A stretch of 43,773 bases of DNA, taken from the NCBI GenBank assembly GCA_019308685.1, contig JAFDHQ010000009.1, positions 1 through 43,773 of the forward strand, given 5' to 3'. A program made the position numbers and the translations under genes. Source of the stretch: Deltaproteobacteria bacterium. GTDB taxonomy: Bacteria; Desulfobacterota; Desulfobacteria; Desulfobacterales; UBA11574. Under the pieces are notes generated by a model that was not told where the DNA came from, did not search any database, and saw only the letters and a program-made list of their open reading frames with translations. Shown here one piece after another: positions 1 to 8,557 of the stretch. How positions within the stretch are numbered: position 1 is the stretch's first letter; each line of letters begins with the position of its first letter.

Positions 1-1
1 A

Positions 2-91
2 CTGACACAAGGGACCAGTGATTATATCCTTATGGGGAAAGCCGGAGAAATAATGAAACGCTTAACCTCTGAAATCGACCGTTTACTTTAG
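2..91 (+). CDS. C-terminal end of an unidentified protein (partial)
   Basis: An open frame runs from the left edge of the window to a TAG stop at 89-91 and gives about 29 residues ending in SEIDRLL. It cannot be identified from this length. It ends 29 bases before the corrinoid-protein relic that follows on the same strand, so the two may once have been co-transcribed. The call rests only on the open frame and its position. Confidence 0.3.
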   Translation: MTQGTSDYILMGKAGEIMKRLTSEIDRLL

Positions 92-120
92 AACTTGCAT
101 AGGATAGAAAGGATAAAATA

Positions 121-649
121 ATGTTACGGGCAGACCTTTATGAAAAAAGCATTCCGATAAATACTTATATTTCTTCAAATGACTTTAAGGCTTGCGGGTT
201 TCACAGTCGAGAAGAATTTCTGAACAAACTCCGTTCCGGACAACTCAAACCCTCCCATTGCAAAATTGCAAAAAAGCGTTTTCTTTCATTACTTTGGGCG
301 GCAAAGCCGGATGAAGTTTTGCCCGAAATAGAGGTGTTACAGCTCCCGAATCCCGGCCCCACCGGGCTTTTTCCCATTAACCGGCCGGGAAAGGATTCAC
401 CGATCCTGTGGTCATACCGTGGACATGGCTATCGTCTATGAAGCTCTGACAGCCGAACGGGTTATGCAGATACTCACCAGAGAAAAAGCGGATCAAATTG
501 CACCGGAATCAACCCTTTTCCTTCCGGGCTTCGCAGCAATGATCCGTGACAATCTGGCTGAGCAAAGCGGTCGGTCTGTGAAAGTCGGCCCGGTATGTGC
601 GGCCGAACTTCCTATTTTTTTCGGGAACAAACACTGGAAATTAGCTTAA
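121..649 (+). pseudogene. Relic of a corrinoid iron-sulfur protein (AcsC/CdhE gamma-like)
   Basis: Two overlapping open frames together resemble one short corrinoid/Fe-S protein. The first (121-441) has a degraded Fe-S motif, NDFKACGF followed by a distant Cys, where a second cysteine would be expected at the Phe. It then has PGPTGLFPINRPGKDSPIL, typical of the linker before the corrinoid domain. The second frame (from about 400, ATG 419) carries GHTVDMAIVYEALTAERV and ends with LFLPGFAAMIRDNL and VGPVCAAELPIFFG, which resemble the C-terminal part of the acetyl-CoA decarbonylase/synthase gamma (CFeSP) family. The frame change after DSPIL, with about 25 residues apparently missing there, and the lost cysteine suggest a dead gene. 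The family call is from memory of motif patterns and is moderate. Confidence 0.5.
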
Positions 650-650
650 C

Positions 651-796
651 TAGTATCCATCCAGAAACGGCATCTTATGGCCCCCGGAGGCGTTCTCGCT
701 CGTTTTCAATCCTTGAAATAGCGCGCTATGTCTGCGGTTGAAAACTCGCTCGGGCCTTGCCGGAAACCAGAACCTACCATTTCTGGATGGACACTA
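651..796. repeat. MITE-like inverted-repeat element, copy A
   Basis: A 146-bp element starts with TAGTATCCATCCAGAAACGG (651-670). The complement of 777-796 reads TAGTGTCCATCCAGAAATGG, so 18 of 20 bases match. Internally it has a second inverted pair built on CTCGCTCGTTTTCAA and TTGAAAACTCGCTCG around a central GCGCGC. It has no coding capacity. A clearly related copy in the opposite orientation lies at about 17762-17903, and a solitary end lies at 6394-6413. Confidence 0.8.
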
Positions 797-804
797 ACCA
801 AAAA

Positions 805-1644
805 TTATTCTTTTATCTTTTTCTCCCGGACCTGAAGATAGACATCACGAAGCGCCGTGTATGGATCTATAGCCGATTTTTTGAGGGACTCATAATCCCC
901 GATGCGAAATGAGGTGTTATTGACCGTATCAAATGCCCTGATACCAATAGACGCTTCAGCCGGCGAAACATAGCTTACAGGATCCAAAAAAAAGTCCCCT
1001 GCCCTTCCGATTGAATCACGCAATGTGGACGGCCCCAGTATCGGCCAAACAAGGTAGAATCCGTTCCCAAGGCCATAGTTGCCAAAGGTTTGACCCAGGT
1101 CTTCTGCATCAGGAGAAGCAAGTTTGGGATATTTATCGGCCGGACTCCCAAACCCAAGAACACCGATGGTGGTGTTTACAACAAACCGTGAAAATTCAAC
1201 CGCAGCAGCATTCCCTTTTGCCTGAAGGATACAGTTCACCAGTCTTATCGGAGTTGTAATGTTGCGGAAAAAATTTTTTACACCGGTTCTGATAAAATTC
1301 GGAGTAATTGCCTTGTATCCTCTGGCCAGAGGTTTAAGCGCCCAGAAGTAAAGTTTGTCATTGAAATGGAACATGGCCCGGTTCCAGGGGGAAAGGGGGT
1401 CTGCCACCTTTATGGCTTCTTCTTCGAATTCATCTTCAAAAAAACCTTCATCATCATTATCTTCCATATCCGGGTCTGATGGAATCTGTTCTGCTTCGGC
1501 GGTTGTCATTTGCCGGTTCTGATCACGGTCCATATTCTCCGGCACTGCCTGGGAAGAAGCCGCCCGTCTATGGGCACACCCGGTGGACAAAAAAAACAAA
1601 AACAAGAAAAACAGCAATAAATAAGTCCATTGTCTTTTTCGCAT
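805..1644 (-). CDS. mlaA: MlaA/VacJ-family outer-membrane lipoprotein
   Basis: The 279-residue product begins MRKRQWTYLL, a basic start followed by a hydrophobic segment and the lipobox LSTGC with Cys23 as the lipidation site. An acidic low-complexity linker (EDNDDEGFFEDEFEEE) follows, then the MlaA core: DPLSPWNRAMFHFND, GYKAITPNFIRTGVKNFF, RFVVNTTIGVLGFGSPA and an LVWPILGPSTLRDSIG segment. MlaA removes phospholipids from the outer leaflet of the outer membrane and passes them to periplasmic MlaC. The ATG at 1644 was chosen because an upstream in-frame start would put a long extension before the signal peptide. The gene is last in a minus-strand series with the RND transporter and the MlaC-like gene, 328 bp after the transporter. 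Confidence 0.93.
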   Translation of the reverse strand: MRKRQWTYLLLFFLFLFFLSTGCAHRRAASSQAVPENMDRDQNRQMTTAEAEQIPSDPDMEDNDDEGFFEDEFEEEAIKVADPLSPWNRAMFHFNDKLYFWALKPLARGYKAITPNFIRTGVKNFFRNITTPIRLVNCILQAKGNAAAVEFSRFVVNTTIGVLGFGSPADKYPKLASPDAEDLGQTFGNYGLGNGFYLVWPILGPSTLRDSIGRAGDFFLDPVSYVSPAEASIGIRAFDTVNNTSFRIGDYESLKKSAIDPYTALRDVYLQVREKKIKE

Positions 1645-1690
1645 ATTATCAAATCCCTTTCGTAACCGTTCACGGATTTTTTGAAATCCC

Positions 1691-1926
1691 AAATTCCAAG
1701 CGCCAAAGATCAATTAAATCACAAATTCCAAGTACCAAATAACAAATAAATCCCAAATCGCAAGCATCAAATTCCAAACAAATCTCAAACTCCAAATTCC
1801 AAACCGGTTCTCTCCGGGCCGTAGGCCCTATGGGCCGGAGGCAAAGCGATTGTTTTTTTGTTTGTGATTTTGAATTTCGGTCATTGAAATTTATTTGTTA
1901 TTTGGAATTTGTTATTTGGAATTTCC
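1691..1926. repeat. Degenerate AAATTCCAA repeats forming a large inverted repeat
   Basis: The spacer between the RND transporter and mlaA is built of variants of CAAATTCCAAATAACAAAT on the left (1691-1800) and their complement TTATTTGTTATTTGGAATTT on the right (1890-1925). In the middle is a GC-rich hairpin, CTCCGGGCC...GGGCCGGAG (about 1814-1843). It is non-coding. Transcribed, it would fold into a long imperfect stem, so it may weaken or tune read-through into mlaA, but that is inference. Confidence 0.65.
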
Positions 1927-1972
1927 ACTAACTCAAATACTCCGAAAACTGATACCACCTTTCTAACCCGGG

Positions 1973-4489
1973 CTAACTCTCTTTTGCTTCATGCCCAAAC
2001 GGTTTAAACACTACTATCAGTTGCGGCAAAAGCGTCAGAGAGGCAATTAAGGCAATCAACATTGCCAATCCTGTTAGCAGACCGAAATAAATGCTGGGAA
2101 TAAAATTGGACAAAACCAGAATTGAAAAACCGATGATGATTGTCACCGATGTATAGAACATTGCATGGCCGATACTTCCATGACACCGATGCATGGTCAG
2201 AATATAATTCCGGTCGATTTGAAACTCTTGAGTGAATCTGTGTATATAGTGAATCGTGTCATCTACAGCAATTCCCACGCTAATTGACGCTATGGTAATG
2301 GTCATCATATCTAAGGGAAGATTGAACCAGCCCATAACGCCAAGGACGACTCCAATGGAAAGCAGATTGGGGAAAATGGCGATCAAAGCAACTTTTAACG
2401 ACCTGAAAAGGATCAAAAACATTACCATCAGCGCCAGTATGACAACCCCCAGCGTCAAGATCTGCGACTTGAAGAGGCTCTGCAGCATATTGTTGTATAA
2501 AACCAGCATTCCGGTTAAATGAACATGTTCTTTTTTTAACCCCAGTTTGTTGACCAAATCATGCCGAATCTTTTTAAGCAGCTCGTTTCGCCTTAATGAT
2601 TTTTCAGAATCTCTGACACGGATTGAAAAACGAACCTGATTATGTTCAACGGATACGTAGGGTGTCAGCACCATTTCTCTGAATTTTTCCGGCAGCTCAC
2701 TGTATAGCAAGGCCAGTTGAAAATTGTCCAAGGGCTTGCCGTTATTTAATTTTTCAGCTACCTTCATCATGGTTCCCAGAGACAGAACCTTCCCGGTTTC
2801 AGGCAAACCCTCAAGATAATCATGCACAGTAACAACCCGGGCCATTTTGGCGGAAGTAAACCAATATTTATTTTTGCTTTCCGCTTCATCAAATTCATCA
2901 AACTCGTCAAATTCATCACTATCTTCCGTTGTGGTCTCGAGTTTAGCGGCAGGTGCCGATGCTTCAACCTTTTCAAAATCGACAATCACATCCAGTGGCG
3001 TGGTGCCGCCCAGATTCTGGTCAATGACTTTCATACCCTGATAAATCTCGGTGGTATGTTTAAAATAATCGATAAAACTGTTTTCAACCTCCAGCCTTGA
3101 TATTCCAATTACGCTCAGTATAAATGCAATACCGCTTATGATGAGTATAAATGCACCATGTGCCTGGGTAAACCCGGCTAAAGACGATGTCAGTGAAAAG
3201 CGAGATTTTTTGCCGGGACGTAGAGGTTCTTTACTTGTCAGCATCAATACGGGCGGAAACAGGAGGAAGGTCATTACCAGGGATACACTAATCCCGGCGC
3301 TCATCATCCAGCCAAATGTTATCACCGGCAGGATATCGCAGAGCAACAGCGAACCGAACCCCGCGATGGTTGTCAGCGCCGCATACAGGCACGGCTTCAT
3401 CATCAAACGAACCGCATCGAGAATCAGTTGCCGATGTCCGGCCTCAGGATTTTTCAAACTAAGTTCGCGATATCGCACAATCAGGTGGATGGTTATGGCC
3501 ATAGTGATAATAAGCTGTAAAGATATAAAATTGGAAGATATGACGGTAACCTCCCAGTCAAACAATCCCAAAAGTCCCATCATGGAAATTGCGGAAAAGG
3601 CGCAGCAGAGTATGGGCAAAAGGATCCAGCGTATTTTTCTGAAAATAATACCTAACGTTAGGATTAGAAAAAACAGTACCCCAAGGCCGAACACTTTCAG
3701 GTCGTTTTTGATAAAGCTGATCAAATCGTCCGCGATCATGCTGACGCCCCCGAGAAAGAGTTGGGCATCCTGGCGATACTTGTCCATAATTGCGCGGATC
3801 TCAGCAATATCCTGATGCCGGATTTTCCTTATCTTGTCCCGGTGATTTCTAAATTGCTCGATGACTTTTCTGAATTCAGCAACTTCCGAAGCAGTAAGGG
3901 AGCTGTCAGCCTGTTTTTCCTGAAAATCATTGCGACGGGCAAGTAGGTCCCGGTAAATATCATCAATGGGTAAATATATAAGAAGTGCGGTGGTTTTTAG
4001 ATCCGGACTGACCAGAAGATTTTGATAAAGCGGGCTGTTTTTAAATTCGATTTTTGCCAGTTTTTTGTCAACCGTTTCAGATTCCAGTGTCTGAATTTTG
4101 GCGGCCAGTTCTTTGACCGGGACCGGCGGGCTTTCCAGCAAGGGAACGTCGAGTATGGATACCACTGAAGACACCCTTTCCATGCCCTTTAATTCATCAC
4201 GCAACCGGGTTAGGTTTGACAGCACGTTGTCTGATAACAGATCGCCTTCAGGGGCGTAGGTCATCACCAGATACTCTTGCAGACCATATCGTGAATCGAT
4301 AAGCCTCGAATAACGAAGATCTTCGTCATTTTGCAGAACCAGAGTTTCTGCTGATGCGTCAAGTGTAAAGTCTTTTGCTTTATAACCCAGGAAAGAGACC
4401 ACCGCCACAATGAAGAGAATAGCGAGAATGGGCCGCTTTAATATGACTTTATCGAAAAAACGCACGGTTAGAGAGTGAAGTGTTGTCAT
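1973..4489 (-). CDS. RND-superfamily transporter, MMPL/HpnN-like
   Basis: The 838-residue inner-membrane protein has the two-fold RND layout. An N-terminal membrane helix (about residues 20-40) is followed by a large periplasmic domain, a block of about five helices (about 260-420), a second periplasmic domain and a second helix block (about 680-830). The motif SISVGIAVDDTIHYIHRF in the second block carries the paired Asp typical of MMPL/HpnN-type proton-coupled transporters. An acidic run (EDSDEFDEFDEFDE) sits in the second periplasmic domain. The ATG at 4489 lies 37 bp after the MlaC-like gene. HpnN-type proteins move hopanoids or other lipids, and with MlaC- and MlaA-like neighbours a lipid substrate is likely. 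The exact substrate cannot be told. Confidence 0.88.
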   Translation of the reverse strand: MTTLHSLTVRFFDKVILKRPILAILFIVAVVSFLGYKAKDFTLDASAETLVLQNDEDLRYSRLIDSRYGLQEYLVMTYAPEGDLLSDNVLSNLTRLRDELKGMERVSSVVSILDVPLLESPPVPVKELAAKIQTLESETVDKKLAKIEFKNSPLYQNLLVSPDLKTTALLIYLPIDDIYRDLLARRNDFQEKQADSSLTASEVAEFRKVIEQFRNHRDKIRKIRHQDIAEIRAIMDKYRQDAQLFLGGVSMIADDLISFIKNDLKVFGLGVLFFLILTLGIIFRKIRWILLPILCCAFSAISMMGLLGLFDWEVTVISSNFISLQLIITMAITIHLIVRYRELSLKNPEAGHRQLILDAVRLMMKPCLYAALTTIAGFGSLLLCDILPVITFGWMMSAGISVSLVMTFLLFPPVLMLTSKEPLRPGKKSRFSLTSSLAGFTQAHGAFILIISGIAFILSVIGISRLEVENSFIDYFKHTTEIYQGMKVIDQNLGGTTPLDVIVDFEKVEASAPAAKLETTTEDSDEFDEFDEFDEAESKNKYWFTSAKMARVVTVHDYLEGLPETGKVLSLGTMMKVAEKLNNGKPLDNFQLALLYSELPEKFREMVLTPYVSVEHNQVRFSIRVRDSEKSLRRNELLKKIRHDLVNKLGLKKEHVHLTGMLVLYNNMLQSLFKSQILTLGVVILALMVMFLILFRSLKVALIAIFPNLLSIGVVLGVMGWFNLPLDMMTITIASISVGIAVDDTIHYIHRFTQEFQIDRNYILTMHRCHGSIGHAMFYTSVTIIIGFSILVLSNFIPSIYFGLLTGLAMLIALIASLTLLPQLIVVFKPFGHEAKES

Positions 4490-4526
4490 ATTGATCGCTT
4501 ACAGCAAGATAGAATTTCCGATACGT

Positions 4527-5117
4527 TTATTTATTTTTCGGTTGTTCCGGTTGTTCAAGTTTTATCAGAAGGTCGTCAATAGTGCCGTTACTCAGGATAT
4601 GGTCGAACTGAGACCGGTAGGTGGAAATAATACTGACACCCTGGACTTCTATATCATAAATCAACCAGCTGTTCGTTAATTCATGAAACTTGTAGAGCAT
4701 GGATATGGTGTTGTTTTTAGATATCAATTCGGTCGGAATTTTAATTTTTCTTTTTTCCTTAACAGAGGTTTTAAAAACCACCTTTTCATCGGTATAAAGC
4801 CTTAGCTTGTCGAGATACGACTCCTGCAATCGTCTGGTAAAAAGCTCGGTAAACCTTTGCCTCTCTTCTTGAGTCAGACCGGGCCAGTATTTTCTACCCA
4901 GAGAAAGTTTGGCCATGAGTTGAAAATCAAACAGCGGCGTTACAATTTCGATGATCTGTTTGTTCTTTTCCTGCTGATCAATATCTTCTTTCTGCAAAAC
5001 AGAAATTGCTGCCTCAACCTTGTTTCTTAATAATTGTTTTGTGACATCTGTCTCATCTGCTCCGACGGTTTGGGTCATTACCAGAAAAATAAAAACAGAA
5101 TACAAAAGCCTTTTCAT
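4527..5117 (-). CDS. mlaC: MlaC/Ttg2D-family periplasmic lipid-binding protein
   Basis: This is a 196-residue secreted protein with an N-terminal signal peptide (MKRLLYSVFIFLVMTQTVGA). The MlaC pattern follows: VTPLFDFQLMAKLSLGRKYW, then LTQEERQRFTELFTRRLQESY, then a C-terminal half with WLIYDIEVQGVSIISTYRSQF. MlaC carries phospholipid between the outer-membrane MlaA complex and the inner membrane. I chose the ATG at 5117 because AAGGA lies seven bases before it; the alternative TTG at 5123 would be too close to that site. It is the first gene of the minus-strand group. No mlaF, mlaE, mlaD or mlaB is visible here, so the RND protein may be its inner-membrane partner. Confidence 0.9.
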   Translation of the reverse strand: MKRLLYSVFIFLVMTQTVGADETDVTKQLLRNKVEAAISVLQKEDIDQQEKNKQIIEIVTPLFDFQLMAKLSLGRKYWPGLTQEERQRFTELFTRRLQESYLDKLRLYTDEKVVFKTSVKEKRKIKIPTELISKNNTISMLYKFHELTNSWLIYDIEVQGVSIISTYRSQFDHILSNGTIDDLLIKLEQPEQPKNK

Positions 5118-5610
5118 AATCAATTCCTTTTCGCTATTTTGTTTAGAAGTCTCAGCAGTTCTATGCGCCGAGGAATTAATTTATAATGGTAACTCTTATC
5201 AAATACCGGCTATCCGTGTCAAACTCTAAACAGCCCAAGGTATAAATCCATACTGATAGTTATTTTAACACCACGCAAGATGATTCGCCCGCCGATTTCA
5301 ATGGCACACAAGGACCTATTTACATAATTTTTTTTCGAAATCATAACATCTGTTCTCAACTAAAAATCTATTCTGCATTCACGAGTGAAGTCACAATACC
5401 ATAACGCGCCGATAGAATGCACGAACTGTGCCATGATGATCAAAAATAGACAATGTTCAATTTTCTTAATAATTCTATTTAATTGAGAAAATTCTGGATG
5501 GAAGAGACCGCATGAGTTTAAGGAAAAAATCTATAAATGTTAGAATATTGACAGACATGTTGGCCAGACCTTGACTCAGTACGTAGATATTTTCTTTCAA
5601 AGCCTGACTT
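5118..5610. other. Non-coding spacer, nothing recognised
   Basis: There are 493 bases between the MlaC-like start and the MITE at 5611. I see no convincing reading frame, tRNA-like fold or strong terminator. The region is AT-rich and presumably holds the promoter of the mlaC-led operon near its left end. Confidence 0.5.
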
Positions 5611-5778
5611 GAGACCTTTGCAAAACGCCCCTTTTTGCCCAATTTCTACGTCAGTCTCAAATTTTAACCCGCCACCGAACTTTGGCGGGTTAATCCTCGA
5701 AATACTCAATGTATTCCTGTGGTTTAAATTTCCGCCTTCCTTGAACTTGAACAAAAATGAACATTTTTCAAAGGTCTC
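5611..5778. repeat. MITE-like element with GAGACCTTTG ends
   Basis: The element begins GAGACCTTTGCAAAA (5611-5625). Its far end (5764-5778) is the near-exact complement, reading GAGACCTTTGAAAAA on the other strand. Inside it has CCCGCC...GGCGGG and AATACTCAATGTATT, then CCGCCTTCCTTGAACTTGAAC. The inner part aligns loosely with the element at 21919-22052, although the outer ends differ. It is non-coding. Confidence 0.7.
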
Positions 5779-5794
5779 GACTTTGGAAATGAAA

Positions 5795-6340
5795 TTACCG
5801 CCTGTATTTACCCATTACCTGTGCTTGGCCGATGATGTGATTTTCCATTGCTTTCAAAACTTGCTTTTTTGTGGCTCCGGGAGATAAATTCAGGGTTGTA
5901 TCAAGGACATATAATTTGAAATAATACCTGTGAGTGCCGCTGGGTGGGCAAGGGCCGCCATAGCCTATCCTACGAAAATCATTGATCCCCTGTGTGCCGC
6001 CCTGTGCCGGGTGCTCATCGGTTTCCACGTTTTCCGGCAGACCTTCCACTCCTGCCGGAATATCATAATAAACCCAGTGAACCCAAGTGCCCACCGGTGC
6101 ATCCGGATCATCACAAATCAGCACAAGACTTTTTGTTCCGTCGGGGAGCGCCCTCCAGTTCAGCGGTGGAGACACATCCACTCCGTCACAAGTATACTTG
6201 CCGGGGATCATCGCGCCGTCACTAAACGCCGAGCTTGTTAATTCCATGGTTCCTCCTTCCATTTCTGAAAAGGATAATGATGCAAAAATGATGGCAAAAA
6301 AAACGACCGAACAAATAGACAAATAAATCTTATTTTTCAT
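5795..6340 (-). CDS. YbhB/YbcL-family PEBP (Raf-kinase-inhibitor-like) protein, secreted
   Basis: The 181-residue protein has a hydrophobic N-terminus (residues 5-24) consistent with a signal peptide. The phosphatidylethanolamine-binding-protein fold signatures follow: PGKYTCDGVDVSPPLNW, then DDPDAPVGTWVHWVYYDIP, then GPCPPSGTHRYYFKLYVLD. Bacterial members are small ligand-binding proteins of unclear function. The ATG at 6340 is preferred because AGGGA lies eight bases upstream; two earlier in-frame ATGs lack a good site and would extend the N-terminus before the signal peptide. It is a single-gene unit. Confidence 0.9.
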   Translation of the reverse strand: MKNKIYLSICSVVFFAIIFASLSFSEMEGGTMELTSSAFSDGAMIPGKYTCDGVDVSPPLNWRALPDGTKSLVLICDDPDAPVGTWVHWVYYDIPAGVEGLPENVETDEHPAQGGTQGINDFRRIGYGGPCPPSGTHRYYFKLYVLDTTLNLSPGATKKQVLKAMENHIIGQAQVMGKYRR

Positions 6341-6790
6341 GGTGTTATTCCCTATCTTTTTCATGGAGGCTGTGCCGTTTGTTTTATATAGTGCCATTTC
6401 TGGATAGAAACTAACTGACTTATACTAATAGTAAATGTGACAAAAAATCAAGCATTACTATAGGGGACAAAATAAAAAATGAGGCAACCTCGACAATCGC
6501 TCAACTTATGGTCTCCTTTGGGAAAAAGTATTTTCTTTCTATAGAATTCTTTTAGTTGCATGATTGGCAAAAATTCCAGGTTTTGACAAGTCAGATTTTT
6601 TACGTTTTATCTCGAATAACTCACAGCAAATACAAGAGAAGAGATCAGAAATTGATATCTGAAAAACAATCAGGACTTGATATTAACCGTTCGAGTTTGA
6701 TATATGTCAATTTGGCAGATTTCACCTCATGCAAGTTGATCGGCGATACTATTATATGGTCTTTTTTATTTTCATTTGGAGAAATTTATA
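6341..6790. other. Intergenic region with no convincing gene
   Basis: The 450-base gap contains a solitary MITE end at 6394-6413 and otherwise AT-rich sequence. A 258-base frame at 6556-6813 has no recognisable motif and overlaps the sensor-kinase fragment in another frame, so I do not call it. Promoters for the flanking divergent genes probably lie here. Confidence 0.45.
6394..6413. repeat. Solitary end of the copy A/B MITE family
   Basis: CCATTTCTGGATAGAAACTA matches the right end of the element at 651-796 (CCATTTCTGGATGGACACTA) at 17 of 20 positions. No partner end was found nearby. It is probably a remnant of a deleted copy. Confidence 0.5.
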
Positions 6791-6928
6791 ATGGCCAGAA
6801 AACCGACCTATGAAGAATTAGAGCAAAGGAATAAGGATTTAGAGAAAGTAGCGGTTAATTGCAAACGGACAGAAGTAGCTTTGCAGGAGAACGAGAAGCG
6901 TTTTAAAAATGCCGCATCCGACATTTAA
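6791..6928 (+). pseudogene. 5' fragment of a PAS-type sensor histidine kinase, cut by an ISL3 element
   Basis: After GGAG and an ATG at 6791 the frame reads MARKPTYEELEQRNKDLEKV and continues to ENEKRFKN. This is the coiled-coil start typical of PAS-domain sensor kinases of this lineage (a charged coiled coil, then EKRFKN/ESEERFR at the start of PAS). The frame enters the insertion-sequence end at 6911 and stops at 6926-6928. The rest of the kinase is not found right of the element, so the insertion was accompanied by loss of the 3' part. Confidence 0.7.
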
Positions 6929-8387
6929 ATGGGTCTATACAAGATGTTGTGGTTGCAGTATATTAGCCGTTGACCCGGGATGATGAGTTGGGGGGATTTT
7001 AGGGGATCCCCCCAACTCACCACCCTGGCATCTGAGTTTGAAGCGACTATTCTCATTAACCCTTATTGTGAGCATTTTTACCATGGACGACAAACTTCTC
7101 TTTTCCAAGATTTTAGGAATACGGCTACCTTGGTTTATACAAAAGGTGGTTGTTAACGACTCTGAACAACGGATTGATATTTACGTGGATCACGAGCCTG
7201 GCATACGCGTCCGTTGCCCTGAGTGCAACGAGTTTTATGGACTTTACGATCATGCGCCGGAGCGTGTTTATCGTCATTTGAATACCTGCCAGATGGAAAC
7301 CTATATTCATGTGCGACCGCCGCGGGTGAACTGCCCGCGGCATGGAGTTAAACACATTGATTCGCAGTTTGGTGAAAACGGTTCTGAAATGACATTTGCC
7401 TTTGAGAGTTTTGTCATCCGGGTGGCTCAGGAATGCAACATTGAGGCAACGTCTCGGCTTTGCGGATTGAGCTGGGATCGGAGTTGGAATGCCTTGGAAC
7501 GCGCGGTTGGTCGGGGCCGGTCCAGAAAAGTCCATCGGGTGCCCGAACGCATCGGTGTAGACGAGAAGTCCATTGCCCGGGGCCACAAGTATGAGTCGTT
7601 GGTCTATGACATTGATGCCGGAACCGTGGAGTTTGTTTGCGATGACCGTGGCCAGAAGAGTCTTGAAGCTTATTACCGGCAATTTACTCGTGAGGAGCTT
7701 TCCGGAGTCAAGGCTGTGGCCATGGACATGTGGGATCCTTATATCGCGGCGACCAAGGCCTATGTGCCTGGGGCGAACAAGAAGATTGTCTTTGATCGTT
7801 TTCACGTGATGCGCCACGTGTTGGATGCAGTGGATAAGGTCCGAAAAAACGAGCACCGGCAGCTTTGCGAACTTGGAGAAGATACGCTTAAAGGAACCAA
7901 GTATTTGTGGCTCTGGAGCCAGGAGAATATTCCGGACTGGCGCCGGCCGGAGTTTGATTCGCTTAAAGCTAAAGACCTGAAAGTATGTCGTGCCTGGGCA
8001 ATTAAGGAGAACCTGCGGCACATGTGGATCTACTGTTACGAAGCGAACATGCGCAAATATTTTAAACGCTGGTATTTTTGGGCAACCCACTGCCGGCTTG
8101 AGCCGATAAAAAAAGCGGCTAAGACGCTCAAGACCCATCTTGACAACATTGTAACTTATGCACGTCATCGCATCACCAATGCTTTGGCAGAAGGCATCAA
8201 TACCAAAATCGAGAAGATCAAGCGGATGGCCTGCGGTTTTCGCAATCGCTCCCATTACCGAACAGCCATCTATTTTCATTGCGGCGGCTTGGATTTATTT
8301 CCCCGGCCGCCAATTCAACCAAGCCTAAAATTCAAAGGGGCTTGAACACAATATGTTGGGGGTACCCATTAAAATGTCGGATGCGGC
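6911..8387 (+). mobile_element. ISL3-family insertion sequence, complete
   Basis: The ends are a 24-bp inverted repeat with one mismatch. The left end (6911-6934) starts GCCGCATCCGACATTT, and the complement of the right end (8364-8387) starts the same way. The span is 1477 bp with one transposase gene. ISL3 members usually make an 8-bp target duplication, but none is evident here, which fits a later deletion or an old insertion. Confidence 0.85.
7083..8345 (+). CDS. ISL3-family transposase
   Basis: The transposase has 420 residues from the ATG at 7083. An N-terminal zinc-finger region (CPECNEFYGLYDH ... HLNTC ... NCPRHG) binds the element ends. The DDE catalytic domain follows, with IGVDEKSIARGHKY (first Asp), AVAMDMWDPYIAATK (second Asp) and ITNALAEGINTKIEKIKRMA (Glu). 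The frame is intact, so it may be active. An upstream TTG at 7038 would add 15 residues without family support. A 1.1-kb open frame on the opposite strand is only a shadow of this gene. Confidence 0.93.
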   Translation: MDDKLLFSKILGIRLPWFIQKVVVNDSEQRIDIYVDHEPGIRVRCPECNEFYGLYDHAPERVYRHLNTCQMETYIHVRPPRVNCPRHGVKHIDSQFGENGSEMTFAFESFVIRVAQECNIEATSRLCGLSWDRSWNALERAVGRGRSRKVHRVPERIGVDEKSIARGHKYESLVYDIDAGTVEFVCDDRGQKSLEAYYRQFTREELSGVKAVAMDMWDPYIAATKAYVPGANKKIVFDRFHVMRHVLDAVDKVRKNEHRQLCELGEDTLKGTKYLWLWSQENIPDWRRPEFDSLKAKDLKVCRAWAIKENLRHMWIYCYEANMRKYFKRWYFWATHCRLEPIKKAAKTLKTHLDNIVTYARHRITNALAEGINTKIEKIKRMACGFRNRSHYRTAIYFHCGGLDLFPRPPIQPSLKFKGA

Positions 8388-8557
8388 TTAATTTGTTAAT
8401 TATTACCCGTTGTTTATTAACTATTATTTCCTGAACCCTGAACCTCCTATCCATTGCATTTTTTTTGACCCTGTGATATCTTAAATTTTAAAAATAAAAA
8501 ATGGTAGGTATGCACTTTGTGCTATTCGCGCAAAAAACTTAATTTAGAGAAGATAGT

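Noticed and set aside
3138-3815. 225-codon plus-strand open frame
   Set aside because: Antisense to the RND transporter; composition is that of a complementary-strand shadow.
6556-6813. 85-codon open frame before the kinase fragment
   Set aside because: No motif, poor start context, and it overlaps the better-supported sensor-kinase start.
7125-8279. 384-codon open frame on the minus strand
   Set aside because: It is fully antisense to the ISL3 transposase, which has complete catalytic motifs. The opposite frame has none.
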